Assembly (NCBI GenBank): GCA_036393335.1
Contig: DASWHD010000198.1
Coordinates: 1 to 14,830, forward strand
Source: DASWHD01 sp036393335
Lineage (GTDB): Bacteria; CG2-30-53-67; CG2-30-70-394
Direction: 5' to 3'
Length of the DNA: 14,830 nucleotides
Positions 7,728 through 14,097 of the stretch are shown here, piece by piece (position 1 is the first letter of the stretch; every line of letters starts with the position of its first letter). The notes under the pieces were generated by a model. It searched no databases and was not told the DNA's origin. It was given only the letters and a program-made list of their open reading frames with translations. The position numbers were made by a program, and so were the translations under genes.

Positions 7728-8060
7728 TCAGAACTCCGGGAAGATCTTGATCTCCAGCCGTTGCCCCGGTGCCACCTCGCGGGCGGCGGTAAGGATGCCG
7801 CCCTCCACATAGTCCAGGTGGTAGTCGCGGAAGCCGGCCCGGACCAGGCCCTTGGCGTTGGATGGGCAGCCGCCCTCGCATCCGGCGACCCCGCGCACCA
7901 TGCGCGGCAAGAGTTCGGCCAGGTGCATCGCGTCGGGGCTGCCCGCGTCACCGTTGAGGAACGACACGATCTCGCCGACCACCCCCGCCGTGTTCATGCG
8001 GTGTGGGTCGGTCACCTTGATGGGGAGGGTCCTGCCCATGAAACGAACGTCGATATCCAT
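7728..8060 (-). CDS. Small protein with GCEGGCP motif, function unknown
   Basis: A 110-residue soluble protein I cannot assign to a named family. The N-terminus (MDIDVRFMGRTLPIKV) and the C-terminus (QRLEIKIFPEF) read like beta strands. The middle has a helical segment (about 41-58) and then GCEGGCPSNAKGLVRAG (60-76) with cysteines 61 and 65. DYVEGGILTAAREV (83-96) follows. The Cys-x3-Cys pair in a glycine-proline setting could be redox-active or bind a metal, but that is a guess. The start at 8060 has an excellent GGAGG 8 bases upstream. It begins 65 bp after the hipA stop on the same strand, so it may ride on the toxin-antitoxin transcript or have its own promoter. Coding character is good and it looks complete. 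Confidence 0.65.
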   Translation of the reverse strand: MDIDVRFMGRTLPIKVTDPHRMNTAGVVGEIVSFLNGDAGSPDAMHLAELLPRMVRGVAGCEGGCPSNAKGLVRAGFRDYHLDYVEGGILTAAREVAPGQRLEIKIFPEF

Positions 8061-8125
8061 CGTTGTGCCTCCAGTTTCGGGCAGCGTAATACATGATCGC
8101 TACGCTCTGAGAAATCCCGCGCCGC

Positions 8126-9490
8126 TCACGCCACGGCCGCGAGCCGGCGGCGCATGTCTAGGCAGATCTCCTCCAGGCGCCGCCTATGGGGATCGGGCAG
8201 GATGGTGAGACCGCGCACCCGGTCCACGTAGTCGTCGGTCGCCCGCAGCGCCTCGCGCACCAACGCGGCGGCCTCGTCGCGCCGAATGCCGAGACCGCGG
8301 GCAAAGCGCACAACGGCCTTGGTCAGCCCGACCGGCGTGGCGACGCCATCCGGGAGCTGGCCGTATTCGCCGAACGGCAGGGGCGTGAGGAGGTCGTGGA
8401 GGGAGTAGGCGCGCATCGGGGTGGGGTCGAAGACCGGGGAGAAACCGGCCGTCTCGCCGCTGCCGAGGATGGCAAGGTTTTCCAGGTGCAGGTCACCGTT
8501 GCCGGTGAGCAGGGCCATGAGGAGACGGCGAAAGAGGTGGCGCTTTGCCTCCCGGCGATCCCCCACCAGGGTGATGGCCGGGGTGTCGATCGCCCGGCCG
8601 ATCCGGTCCAGAGAGCCGTCGTACGGGGTGGCGATATCGCGGGCGCCGGCGGCGAGGATGGCGAACCAGCTCTCGCAGGGAATGGGTAGGCCTGCCGAAT
8701 CCCGGTCGAAGCGCTCTACCGCCAGGGCCGGCAACCCGGCCACCTGGCAGCGCCAGTGGCGTGGCACGACGAAGCCGGCCGCCGCGTGGGCCTCCAGGGC
8801 CATGGCCTCCAGCTCGACCAGGCCGGGATAGGTCTGGCTGCGCTCCAGCTTGAGGACCACGTCGAGACGGTGGGGATCGCTACCCTTGGTGGGCACCGAG
8901 ACCTGGCCGGTCCACCCCGCGTGCGGGATGGCCACGAGGAGCTTGGGCACGGCGCCACCCACCGACGGGGTCGGTCCCAGGGTCTGGAGGAGTGCCACGG
9001 CATCGGCATCGAGCCAGGCGATCAGGTCGCGCAGGGCGGCCCCCATGCGTTCCCCCACCTCGACCAGGGGCGCCGGTCGCGCGTCGCCGTACCAGGCGCG
9101 GGCCGCGTCGTCGTCGGCGAAGCAGTCCACGTGGCCGATCCCGCCGTGGCCGGCGAGGGTCAGCAGGGCCCAGTCCTCTGCGAACGGATCGGCGAACGTG
9201 GTCCCCTGGGCGCGCAGGTGGGCGAGGAGCAGCTTGCGCTGGAAGTTGTGCTCGCCGGGCGGTGGGATCAGGGCGCGCAGGCGTGGGTGGAGGGTGCGCG
9301 GCTGGCGCAGGACCACCGGCCGCTCGCCGTACACGGCCGGCGGGTAGACCAGGCTAAGGCCGGGCAGCCCCGTCTCCACGAACTCCGCCGTGTACTGGAA
9401 GCGCGCCTCCACTTCGGTGACATAGAGCGAGCCCATCTTCACGGGCTCGCCCGCGACCCGGGTCCAGACGACGGCCTGCCGGTCGGGCAT
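8126..9490 (-). CDS. hipA: HipA-like Ser/Thr kinase, type II toxin
   Basis: A 454-residue protein with a HipA N-terminal subdomain and kinase core. Visible motifs are SVGGAVPKLLVA (176-187), the flexible G-loop equivalent, and VVLKLE (211-216) with the likely ATP-contacting lysine 214. The ERFDR element (259-263) and the catalytic loop GNGDLHLENLAI (330-341) with D333 and N338 follow. FSPVFDPTP (350-358), with D355, is the magnesium-binding position. Known HipA proteins phosphorylate targets such as glutamyl-tRNA synthetase and slow growth; the target here is unknown. All key residues are present, so the kinase is probably active. Its ATG overlaps the hipB stop as ATGA, implying translational coupling. 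The gene is as GC-rich as its neighbours. Alternative: a HipA-family kinase with a different partner or role. Confidence 0.88.
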   Translation of the reverse strand: MPDRQAVVWTRVAGEPVKMGSLYVTEVEARFQYTAEFVETGLPGLSLVYPPAVYGERPVVLRQPRTLHPRLRALIPPPGEHNFQRKLLLAHLRAQGTTFADPFAEDWALLTLAGHGGIGHVDCFADDDAARAWYGDARPAPLVEVGERMGAALRDLIAWLDADAVALLQTLGPTPSVGGAVPKLLVAIPHAGWTGQVSVPTKGSDPHRLDVVLKLERSQTYPGLVELEAMALEAHAAAGFVVPRHWRCQVAGLPALAVERFDRDSAGLPIPCESWFAILAAGARDIATPYDGSLDRIGRAIDTPAITLVGDRREAKRHLFRRLLMALLTGNGDLHLENLAILGSGETAGFSPVFDPTPMRAYSLHDLLTPLPFGEYGQLPDGVATPVGLTKAVVRFARGLGIRRDEAAALVREALRATDDYVDRVRGLTILPDPHRRRLEEICLDMRRRLAAVA

Positions 9491-9735
9491 CAGAACAGCT
9501 CCCCGCGCTCGACCTCGGCGACAAAGTCATCTGCCGCGACCAGGGCGAGACGTAACCCGACGACGGCGGCGAGGCGCACGAGGGTGGAGAGGGCGACGTC
9601 GTCCTGGCTCTTCATGCGCGACAGGGTCGGTGCCGACAGGCCAGCGCGGGCCGCGAGCGACTTTTGATCGAGCCCCTGGGCCTTAGCCGCCCGGAGGATC
9701 TCGTCAAGGAGCGGTGCGAGGGAAGAGAGAGGCAT
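9490..9735 (-). CDS. hipB: HipB-like antitoxin, XRE-family HTH
   Basis: An 81-residue DNA-binding protein with a helix-turn-helix of the XRE type. LDQKSLAARAGLSAPTLSRMK (22-42) includes the recognition helix near 34-42, followed by the supporting helix LSTLVRLAAVVGLRLALV. The short acidic C-terminal tail (DDFVAEVERGELF) could contact the kinase. In characterised pairs HipB holds HipA inactive and represses the operon by binding palindromes upstream. The order antitoxin-then-toxin and the 1-base ATGA overlap fit that model. No Shine-Dalgarno is visible before the ATG at 9735, whose upstream sequence is AT-rich. An alternative is a generic transcription regulator, but the partnership with HipA makes antitoxin the best call. 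Confidence 0.87.
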   Translation of the reverse strand: MPLSSLAPLLDEILRAAKAQGLDQKSLAARAGLSAPTLSRMKSQDDVALSTLVRLAAVVGLRLALVAADDFVAEVERGELF

Positions 9736-9804
9736 ATTATTAGATTATCACATAGAGCAATCTATCTACAGAAATCTATAAAAATGCGTCTAAACGCAAG
9801 TAAA
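9736..9804 (-). promoter_or_regulatory. AT-rich hipBA promoter and candidate operator
   Basis: The sequence upstream of hipB is strikingly AT-rich. Three AATCTA half-sites occur: inverted at 9741-9746 (TAGATT) and direct at 9759-9764 and 9773-9778. The first two form an inverted repeat with a 12-bp gap. Two minus-strand promoters are possible. One is TTTACT (9804-9799), 18 bp, then TATAGA (9780-9775). The other is an extended -10, TGTGATAAT, ending at 9744, which would start transcription near the hipB ATG. The TGCGT-CTAA-ACGCA palindrome at 9784-9797 is another possible operator. Confidence 0.5.
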
Positions 9805-10124
9805 GATCACTCATGTAATTGCTTTTAAGGATAATTAAAGGCTGTATTCTGGCATTGATTGTTACCTAGAGCAACTAAGGATCGCCTCGTGGCCATCGAT
9901 GCACGAGAGGGGCGCTGACCGGGCGTGGTCGTCGACCGGGGCGCCCGGCGGCCATTCCGTCGTGGGACCTTAGGACGGCGGAAGCCAGGAAGTGCACTCC
10001 GGAAGAGCATCACCGCCTCCCGCCGCTTCCCGGGTTCCTGATCTCGTTGGCGGAACCTTCCCCACGCCGAGAGGCGCAGGCGGCTTGGCCGGATCCACGG
10101 GTGGTGGTCCACGTGACAAGGGAT

Positions 10125-10184
10125 CTCGCGCCAAGACGCCAAGGCGCCTGCAGACGACGCCACTTCTCTGCGCCCCCGCGCGAG
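10125..10184. repeat. Palindromic repeat relic, CTCGCGCCAAGACGCC type
   Basis: The left part reads CTCGCGCCAAGACGCCAAGG and the right part TTCTCTGCGCCCCCGCGCGA then G. The outer CTCGCGC and GCGCGAG are exact inverted copies. It resembles widespread bacterial intergenic repeats built from CGCCAAGACG / CTCTGCGC phrases, here with substitutions. No gene lies inside. Confidence 0.5.
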
Positions 10185-10374
10185 CCCAGGAATCTCGTCG
10201 TGCCGGCTGGGCAGCGATGTGGCAATCTGCCTGCCGCCTATGCAAAGTCCTTGCCCGTGCCGCGTGGGCCATTTCCGGCGGGTGCGGGCAGGACCTGTGA
10301 CTCCGCCGCCGTCGACTGCGCTCATTTCTCCCCATGATTCTGCGCCCGCCACTGCTCGATCAGGAGGCGCCGTG

Positions 10375-10587
10375 ATGGCCTGCAAGGGTGACCCCGGCGA
10401 GCCCCGCTGCGATCGCTGCCGTCACTTCGTGGACGATCCAGCGCGGATGGAGGCGGAGCTGCCCGGGATCCAGATCCTGGGCTCGATGTACGGCTCGGCG
10501 CGGGGCGACTCCGGCTTTTGTGCCGTGCACGCCCGGTTCGCATCTCCGGAAGACTGCTGCGCCGCGTTCGCAGCAGATTCATGGTGA
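10375..10587 (+). CDS. Small cysteine-rich protein, function unknown
   Basis: A 70-residue protein with six cysteines (3, 12, 15, 49, 61, 62) and histidines at 17 and 52. The pattern C-x2-C-RHF (12-18), the middle LPGIQILGSMYGSARGDSGFC (29-49) and the end PEDCCAAF (58-65) suggest a small metal-binding or iron-sulfur fold; no named family is recognised. It has no signal peptide. The start is well supported by AGGAGG 7 bases before the ATG at 10375. An in-frame extension back to 10219 lacks any such signal and is not used. It converges on the UPF0324 transporter gene, whose stop is 80 bp away. Confidence 0.7.
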   Translation: MACKGDPGEPRCDRCRHFVDDPARMEAELPGIQILGSMYGSARGDSGFCAVHARFASPEDCCAAFAADSW

Positions 10588-10667
10588 GAAATGCGGGCTG
10601 GGTCGGGCGGCGTCGCGCGCCACTGGAGGCCGCGCGCCCGGGGCCGGCTCGTGGTGGGGGGTGCGGG

Positions 10668-12257
10668 TCAGTCGAGCCCTGCCCAGAACTTCACGAAGAC
10701 GTAGTTGGACAGGACGAACCCCAGCGGCACGTTCACCAGCACGCCGATGGTGAACGCCCAGAACGGCTTGAGGCCGAAGGTCATCAGCTCCCTGAACCGG
10801 GTGGACAGCCCGATGCACAGGAAGCACAGAACGAAGGCCCAGGAGCGCAGGTTCGTGATGGGCTTGATCGCCCGGGGCGACAGATCGCTCTCGTACCAGT
10901 TGGACCTGTGGGCGAGCTGCATGATGGCCACTTTCTGGTCCGGCGTCGTGGCGGCGTCCTTGAGCAGCTTGCGCTGGGCCTCGTCCATCCGGCCGCGGAA
11001 GCGGATCTCCCCCGCCAGCGCGTCCACGGTGAAGCGGTCGGCGACGGCGGCGGGCACGCGGTAGGTCGAGAAGTCCGCCGCGTAGGCGGTCTTCTGCTTG
11101 GTCCCGGGGTCCTTGTAGCTGCCCGCGAAGGGGGCCACCCCGTGGTAGTCGGTGGGCTCGGCGAGGGACACCGCGGTGGTGATCAGCGAGGCCACGAAGA
11201 AGCCGATCACGAACTTGGGGAAGCGCTCCCAGATCACGCCTGCGCCCGCGCGCTGCACGCCCTCGCGCTTCTCCCACCACACCACGGAGACGAACGACAG
11301 CACCAGGCACCAGATGCCGATCCAGATGTCCCGGCCGATGACCTTCATCAGGGTGAAGGCGCGGATCGGCCCCTCGCCGTACTGGTGGGCCAGCTCGGCG
11401 ACCACTGCGAACCCCGCTGCGTCGGCGTACTCGGACGTGCCGACCCAGGCACCGGCGACGCCGGGGGCGATGGGGTCCGGGACCAGGAACTTCAGGACTA
11501 CCGTCAGCACCAGGATCATCACGATCGCCCACACCGAGACCACTGCGATGCCGATGGAGATGTGCTCCTTGTCCGCCCGCACCGCCCCCCCCACCGCGAT
11601 GGATCCCGACACGCCGCACACCGCCCCGCCGGCGCCCAGCACGGCGCCGAAGCGACGGTCCAGCTTGAACAGCCGCGTGGCGGCCAAATAGATCGTGAGC
11701 CACGTGGTGACGGACACGATGGTGGCCTGGAGGAAGGCGATCGGGCCGATAGTGAAGATCAGGCTCATGGGCAGGGTCGCACCCAGCAATACGATCCCGG
11801 TCTTGATGTAGTACTCGGTGCGTAGCGACGTCTTGAACCACTCCGGCATGGCGCGGAGGTTGCCGAGGATCAGCCCGATCAGGAGGGCTAGCAGCGGCGC
11901 GCCGAGATCAGCCTTCTTCATCACTTGCCAGCCCGCGAGGTAGAAGATCGCCGTCGACCCCAGGAACAGGAGGGTGTAGCCCACCACGAATGCCGGCACG
12001 CTGCGGCCCATGACCCACATGCTCAGGGTGAACACCACGCCGAACCCCAGGAAGATGATCCCGATGTGCGTCCAGTTGGCCGCCAGATCGGCGGCGAGTT
12101 CGCCCATCGAGCTCCACCCCCCCGGTGTCACCGCCCACCCGGCGATCGACTGACCCGCGAAGTACGTCCCCAGCGCGAGCGCGATCACCAGCATGCCGAG
12201 CCAGATCGCCCAGTAGTCCTCGGTGGTCAGCAGCTTGGTCTTGGCCTTCGGTGGCAT
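10668..12257 (-). CDS. UPF0324 (YeiH-type) membrane transporter with long insert
   Basis: A 529-residue polytopic inner-membrane protein of the UPF0324 family, often labelled putative sulfate exporter. Family phrases include LLALLIGLILGNLRAMP (122-138), IKTGIVLLGATLP (151-163), the glycine-rich GAGGAVCGVSGSIAVGGAV (208-226) and SEYADAAGFAVVAEL (275-289). The RDIWIGIW helix start is near 309. Typical members are about 340-450 residues. This one has an extra N-terminal membrane pair and a largely hydrophilic stretch at about 365-470, between the TAVSLAEP helix end and the final two or three helices. Substrate is not established for most of the family. The ATG at 12257 has GGAGGA about 7 bases upstream; in-frame sequence further upstream is Arg/Ala-rich and not genuine. 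It is probably transcribed alone from the candidate promoter at 12322-12351. Confidence 0.86.
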   Translation of the reverse strand: MPPKAKTKLLTTEDYWAIWLGMLVIALALGTYFAGQSIAGWAVTPGGWSSMGELAADLAANWTHIGIIFLGFGVVFTLSMWVMGRSVPAFVVGYTLLFLGSTAIFYLAGWQVMKKADLGAPLLALLIGLILGNLRAMPEWFKTSLRTEYYIKTGIVLLGATLPMSLIFTIGPIAFLQATIVSVTTWLTIYLAATRLFKLDRRFGAVLGAGGAVCGVSGSIAVGGAVRADKEHISIGIAVVSVWAIVMILVLTVVLKFLVPDPIAPGVAGAWVGTSEYADAAGFAVVAELAHQYGEGPIRAFTLMKVIGRDIWIGIWCLVLSFVSVVWWEKREGVQRAGAGVIWERFPKFVIGFFVASLITTAVSLAEPTDYHGVAPFAGSYKDPGTKQKTAYAADFSTYRVPAAVADRFTVDALAGEIRFRGRMDEAQRKLLKDAATTPDQKVAIMQLAHRSNWYESDLSPRAIKPITNLRSWAFVLCFLCIGLSTRFRELMTFGLKPFWAFTIGVLVNVPLGFVLSNYVFVKFWAGLD

Positions 12258-12531
12258 GGCAGACTCCTCCCGGCGAGCGGAGCGGCCCGGGCGTCGCTCC
12301 CGTGCTCGCCAACGAGCCGCTATTGTAGGATCCCCGGTCGCGTACCGACAAACGGCGCCGCGGGGACGGCAATCGCCGGCCCCCGCCGATACGCCTGCGC
12401 GCGGTCCGCAGCGGGGGCGGCAACGCCGGCCAGATTCGACGGCGGACGCTGCTCGCCGTGCCGGCGGTTGCATGGCCGTCCTCGGGGGCCGCACCGCCCA
12501 ACGTCCCCAACGGGGCTGCCGCGGCGCGCGA
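12258..12531. other. 274-bp GC-rich spacer between thiO and the transporter
   Basis: Between two minus-strand genes; no gene, no clear terminator after thiO. It carries the transporter's candidate promoter and a run of CG-rich short inverted repeats, but nothing I could match to another copy in the window. Confidence 0.5.
12322..12351 (-). promoter_or_regulatory. Candidate promoter of the UPF0324 transporter
   Basis: On the minus strand TTGTCG (12351-12346) is followed after 18 bp by TACAAT (12327-12322), a good -10. The transcript would start near 12315, giving a leader of about 58 bases before the ATG at 12257. It stands out as one of few AT-containing boxes in a very GC-rich spacer. Confidence 0.4.
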
Positions 12532-13692
12532 CTACGGAGCGGCTGCCGGTAGCCCGAGGGGGTGACCCTCCGTCACGGACCGGTCGACGGCGAAGGGAGC
12601 GAGGTCGATGCCCGGCTCCTCGCCACCCATCAGCCGGGCCATGACCTCGGCGGTGGCGGGGGCGAGGACCACGCCGTTGCGATAGTGGCCGGTGGCCACG
12701 AAGAGGTTGGCGTAGCCCGGAGCGCGGCCCAGGTAAGGGAGGCCATCCGGGGTGCCGGGGCGCAGGCCGGCCCATTGCCGCTCCACCTCGGCGCCATCGA
12801 GGCACGGCAGGAGAAACGCCGCCGCGTTGGCCAGGGAGCGCAGAGCCCACAGGGTGGGGGTCTTGTCGAAGTCGGCCCGCTCCATGGTTGCCCCCACCAG
12901 CACCCGCCCGTCGACCCGCGGCACAAAGTAGGCGGCCGGGTGCTTGACGATGCGGCGAACCGTCTCCGGTGCGGTGCGCAGGAGGAGGATCTGCCCCTTC
13001 ACCGGCGCCACCGGCAGCTCCAGGTCCAGGGCGTGACCCAGTCCGCCGCTCCAGGCGCCCGCCGCCAGGAGGAACTGGTCGGCGGCGAGCTCGCCATCGG
13101 CGATGACCGCGGCGGCGAGCCGATCGCCATCGCGCCGGAAACCGATCACCTCGTTGTGGGTGTGAAACCGCACCCCTACCGCGGTGCAGGCGGTGCGGGC
13201 GGCGGCAGCGAGCCGCGGATTGCGGACCTGCCCCACGTCGGGCCAGTAATCGGCGCCCAGGCAGTCGGGGGCGAGGGCCGGCTCCACGGCCCGGGCCTCG
13301 GCCGCCTCGAGGCGCTGGTACTCCCACGCGAAGCGGGCACTCCAGGCGGCGGCTGGGTCGAGCTCCCGCCACTCATCCTCGGCGAACACCGGGATTACCA
13401 TGCCGCAGGGGCGACGTTGCGGGTCGATGCCGGTTGCCCCTAGCAGCTCCGGGACCAGGGTGTCGTAGCGCGCTAGCGAGAGGTTCACCAGCGCGGAGAG
13501 GGCGTCGGGATAGCGCCACGGTTGGATCGGCGACAGAATGCCAGCGCCGGCCCAGGACGACTCTCGCTCCAGATCACCGCGCTCCACCACCGCCACCCGC
13601 TGTCCCCGACGGGCAAGCTCGTAGGCGCACAGGCAGCCGATCAGCCCGCCGCCGATGATCAGGATGTCCGGGAGACTCTGGGCAGGCTCCAT
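12532..13692 (-). CDS. thiO: Glycine oxidase ThiO
   Basis: A 386-residue FAD-dependent amine oxidase of the DAO fold. ThiO oxidises glycine to iminoacetate (dehydroglycine) for assembly of the thiamine thiazole ring. The FAD-binding start DILIIGGGLIGCLCAYELARR contains GxGxxG at 14-19, with the acidic end of strand two at VVERGD (35-40). SSWAGAGILSP (45-55), VKGQILLLR (231-239), WAGLRPGTPDGLPYLG (307-322) and ATGHYRNGVVLAPATAEV (333-350) are characteristic of ThiO. In-frame ATGs at 13803 and 13740 add 37 or 16 residues before the Rossmann motif. The one at 13692 gives the usual short N-terminus, but no start has a strong Shine-Dalgarno. No thiS, thiG or thiE is adjacent and no TPP aptamer precedes it. 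A different DAO-family amine oxidase is the main alternative. Confidence 0.86.
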   Translation of the reverse strand: MEPAQSLPDILIIGGGLIGCLCAYELARRGQRVAVVERGDLERESSWAGAGILSPIQPWRYPDALSALVNLSLARYDTLVPELLGATGIDPQRRPCGMVIPVFAEDEWRELDPAAAWSARFAWEYQRLEAAEARAVEPALAPDCLGADYWPDVGQVRNPRLAAAARTACTAVGVRFHTHNEVIGFRRDGDRLAAAVIADGELAADQFLLAAGAWSGGLGHALDLELPVAPVKGQILLLRTAPETVRRIVKHPAAYFVPRVDGRVLVGATMERADFDKTPTLWALRSLANAAAFLLPCLDGAEVERQWAGLRPGTPDGLPYLGRAPGYANLFVATGHYRNGVVLAPATAEVMARLMGGEEPGIDLAPFAVDRSVTEGHPLGLPAAAP

Positions 13693-13815
13693 CCGGGAAG
13701 CACACCACAACGCCGCCCGAGTTGACAAAGCGCGGTGCATTTCCCGGCCCGAGGGGCGTGCAGCATCGATCACAGCCCGTGGCTGCGTGCGGACTGTACA
13801 CATCGCGTAGGAGGG

Positions 13816-13901
13816 GTAGGAACCGGTGGCACCGGCGATCCGCGCCGGTGGCGCGGTAGGCCCTTTGGGCCTGGGTCGCCGAAGGGATTCGGCTCCTACC
13901 G
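13816..13901. repeat. GTAGGAGCC palindromic repeat, copy 2 of 3
   Basis: The shortest copy. The left end GTAGGAACCGGTGGCACC runs on as GGCGATCCGCGCC. The middle contains CCCTTTGGGCCTGGGTCGCC, and the right end is GGATTCGGCTCCTACC. The left half is nearly identical to copy 1 and the right half to copy 3. It lies in the thiO upstream region, 37 bp from copy 3. Confidence 0.8.
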
Positions 13902-13937
13902 GAATTCCGGGAGTGCGCCGCGATTTCCCAACAAAGG

Positions 13938-14064
13938 GTAGGAGCCGGTTGCACCGGCGACCCGCGGCGCCAGGCGCGGCCGGCCCCCGCCCTTGGTGCG
14001 GCAGGGGGCCCTTTGGGCCTGGGTCGCCGACCTGCCTGCCGGCAGCAGGGATTCGGCTCCTACC
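13938..14064. repeat. GTAGGAGCC palindromic repeat, copy 3 of 3
   Basis: The longest copy. It opens GTAGGAGCCGGTTGCACC and GGCGACCCGCGGCGCC, then shares CCCTTTGGGCCTGGGTCGCC with copy 2 and CGACCTGCCTG with copy 1. It ends GGATTCGGCTCCTACCGG. GTAGGAGCCG and CGGCTCCTAC are perfect inverted termini. With copy 2 it fills most of the 405-bp gap between thiO and the next gene, where no coding region is seen. Confidence 0.8.
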
Positions 14065-14097
14065 GGTGGGTCGACCGGGCCTGGCGAGAAATACGGG

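Larger units (their letters stand above)
9736..10374. other. 639-bp intergenic region, no gene recognised
   Basis: The first 110 bp are AT-rich and contain the hipBA control region. After about 9880 base composition returns to GC-rich. Open frames here on either strand give low-complexity, Arg/Pro/Gly-rich translations with no family resemblance. Visible structure includes CTCGTG (about 9887-9892) against CACGAG (about 9902-9907) and the decayed repeat at 10125-10184. The promoter of the plus-strand gene at 10375 should lie near the right end but was not identified. Confidence 0.6.

Noticed and set aside
9825..10385. 186-codon minus-strand open frame in the spacer after hipB
   Set aside because: It crosses a repeat relic, has Arg/Pro/Ser-rich composition, starts opposite a well-supported plus-strand gene and lacks recognisable motifs.
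10518..11825. Long plus-strand open frame opposite the UPF0324 transporter
   Set aside because: Antisense mirror frame; the translation is His/Asp/Gly-rich without any domain.
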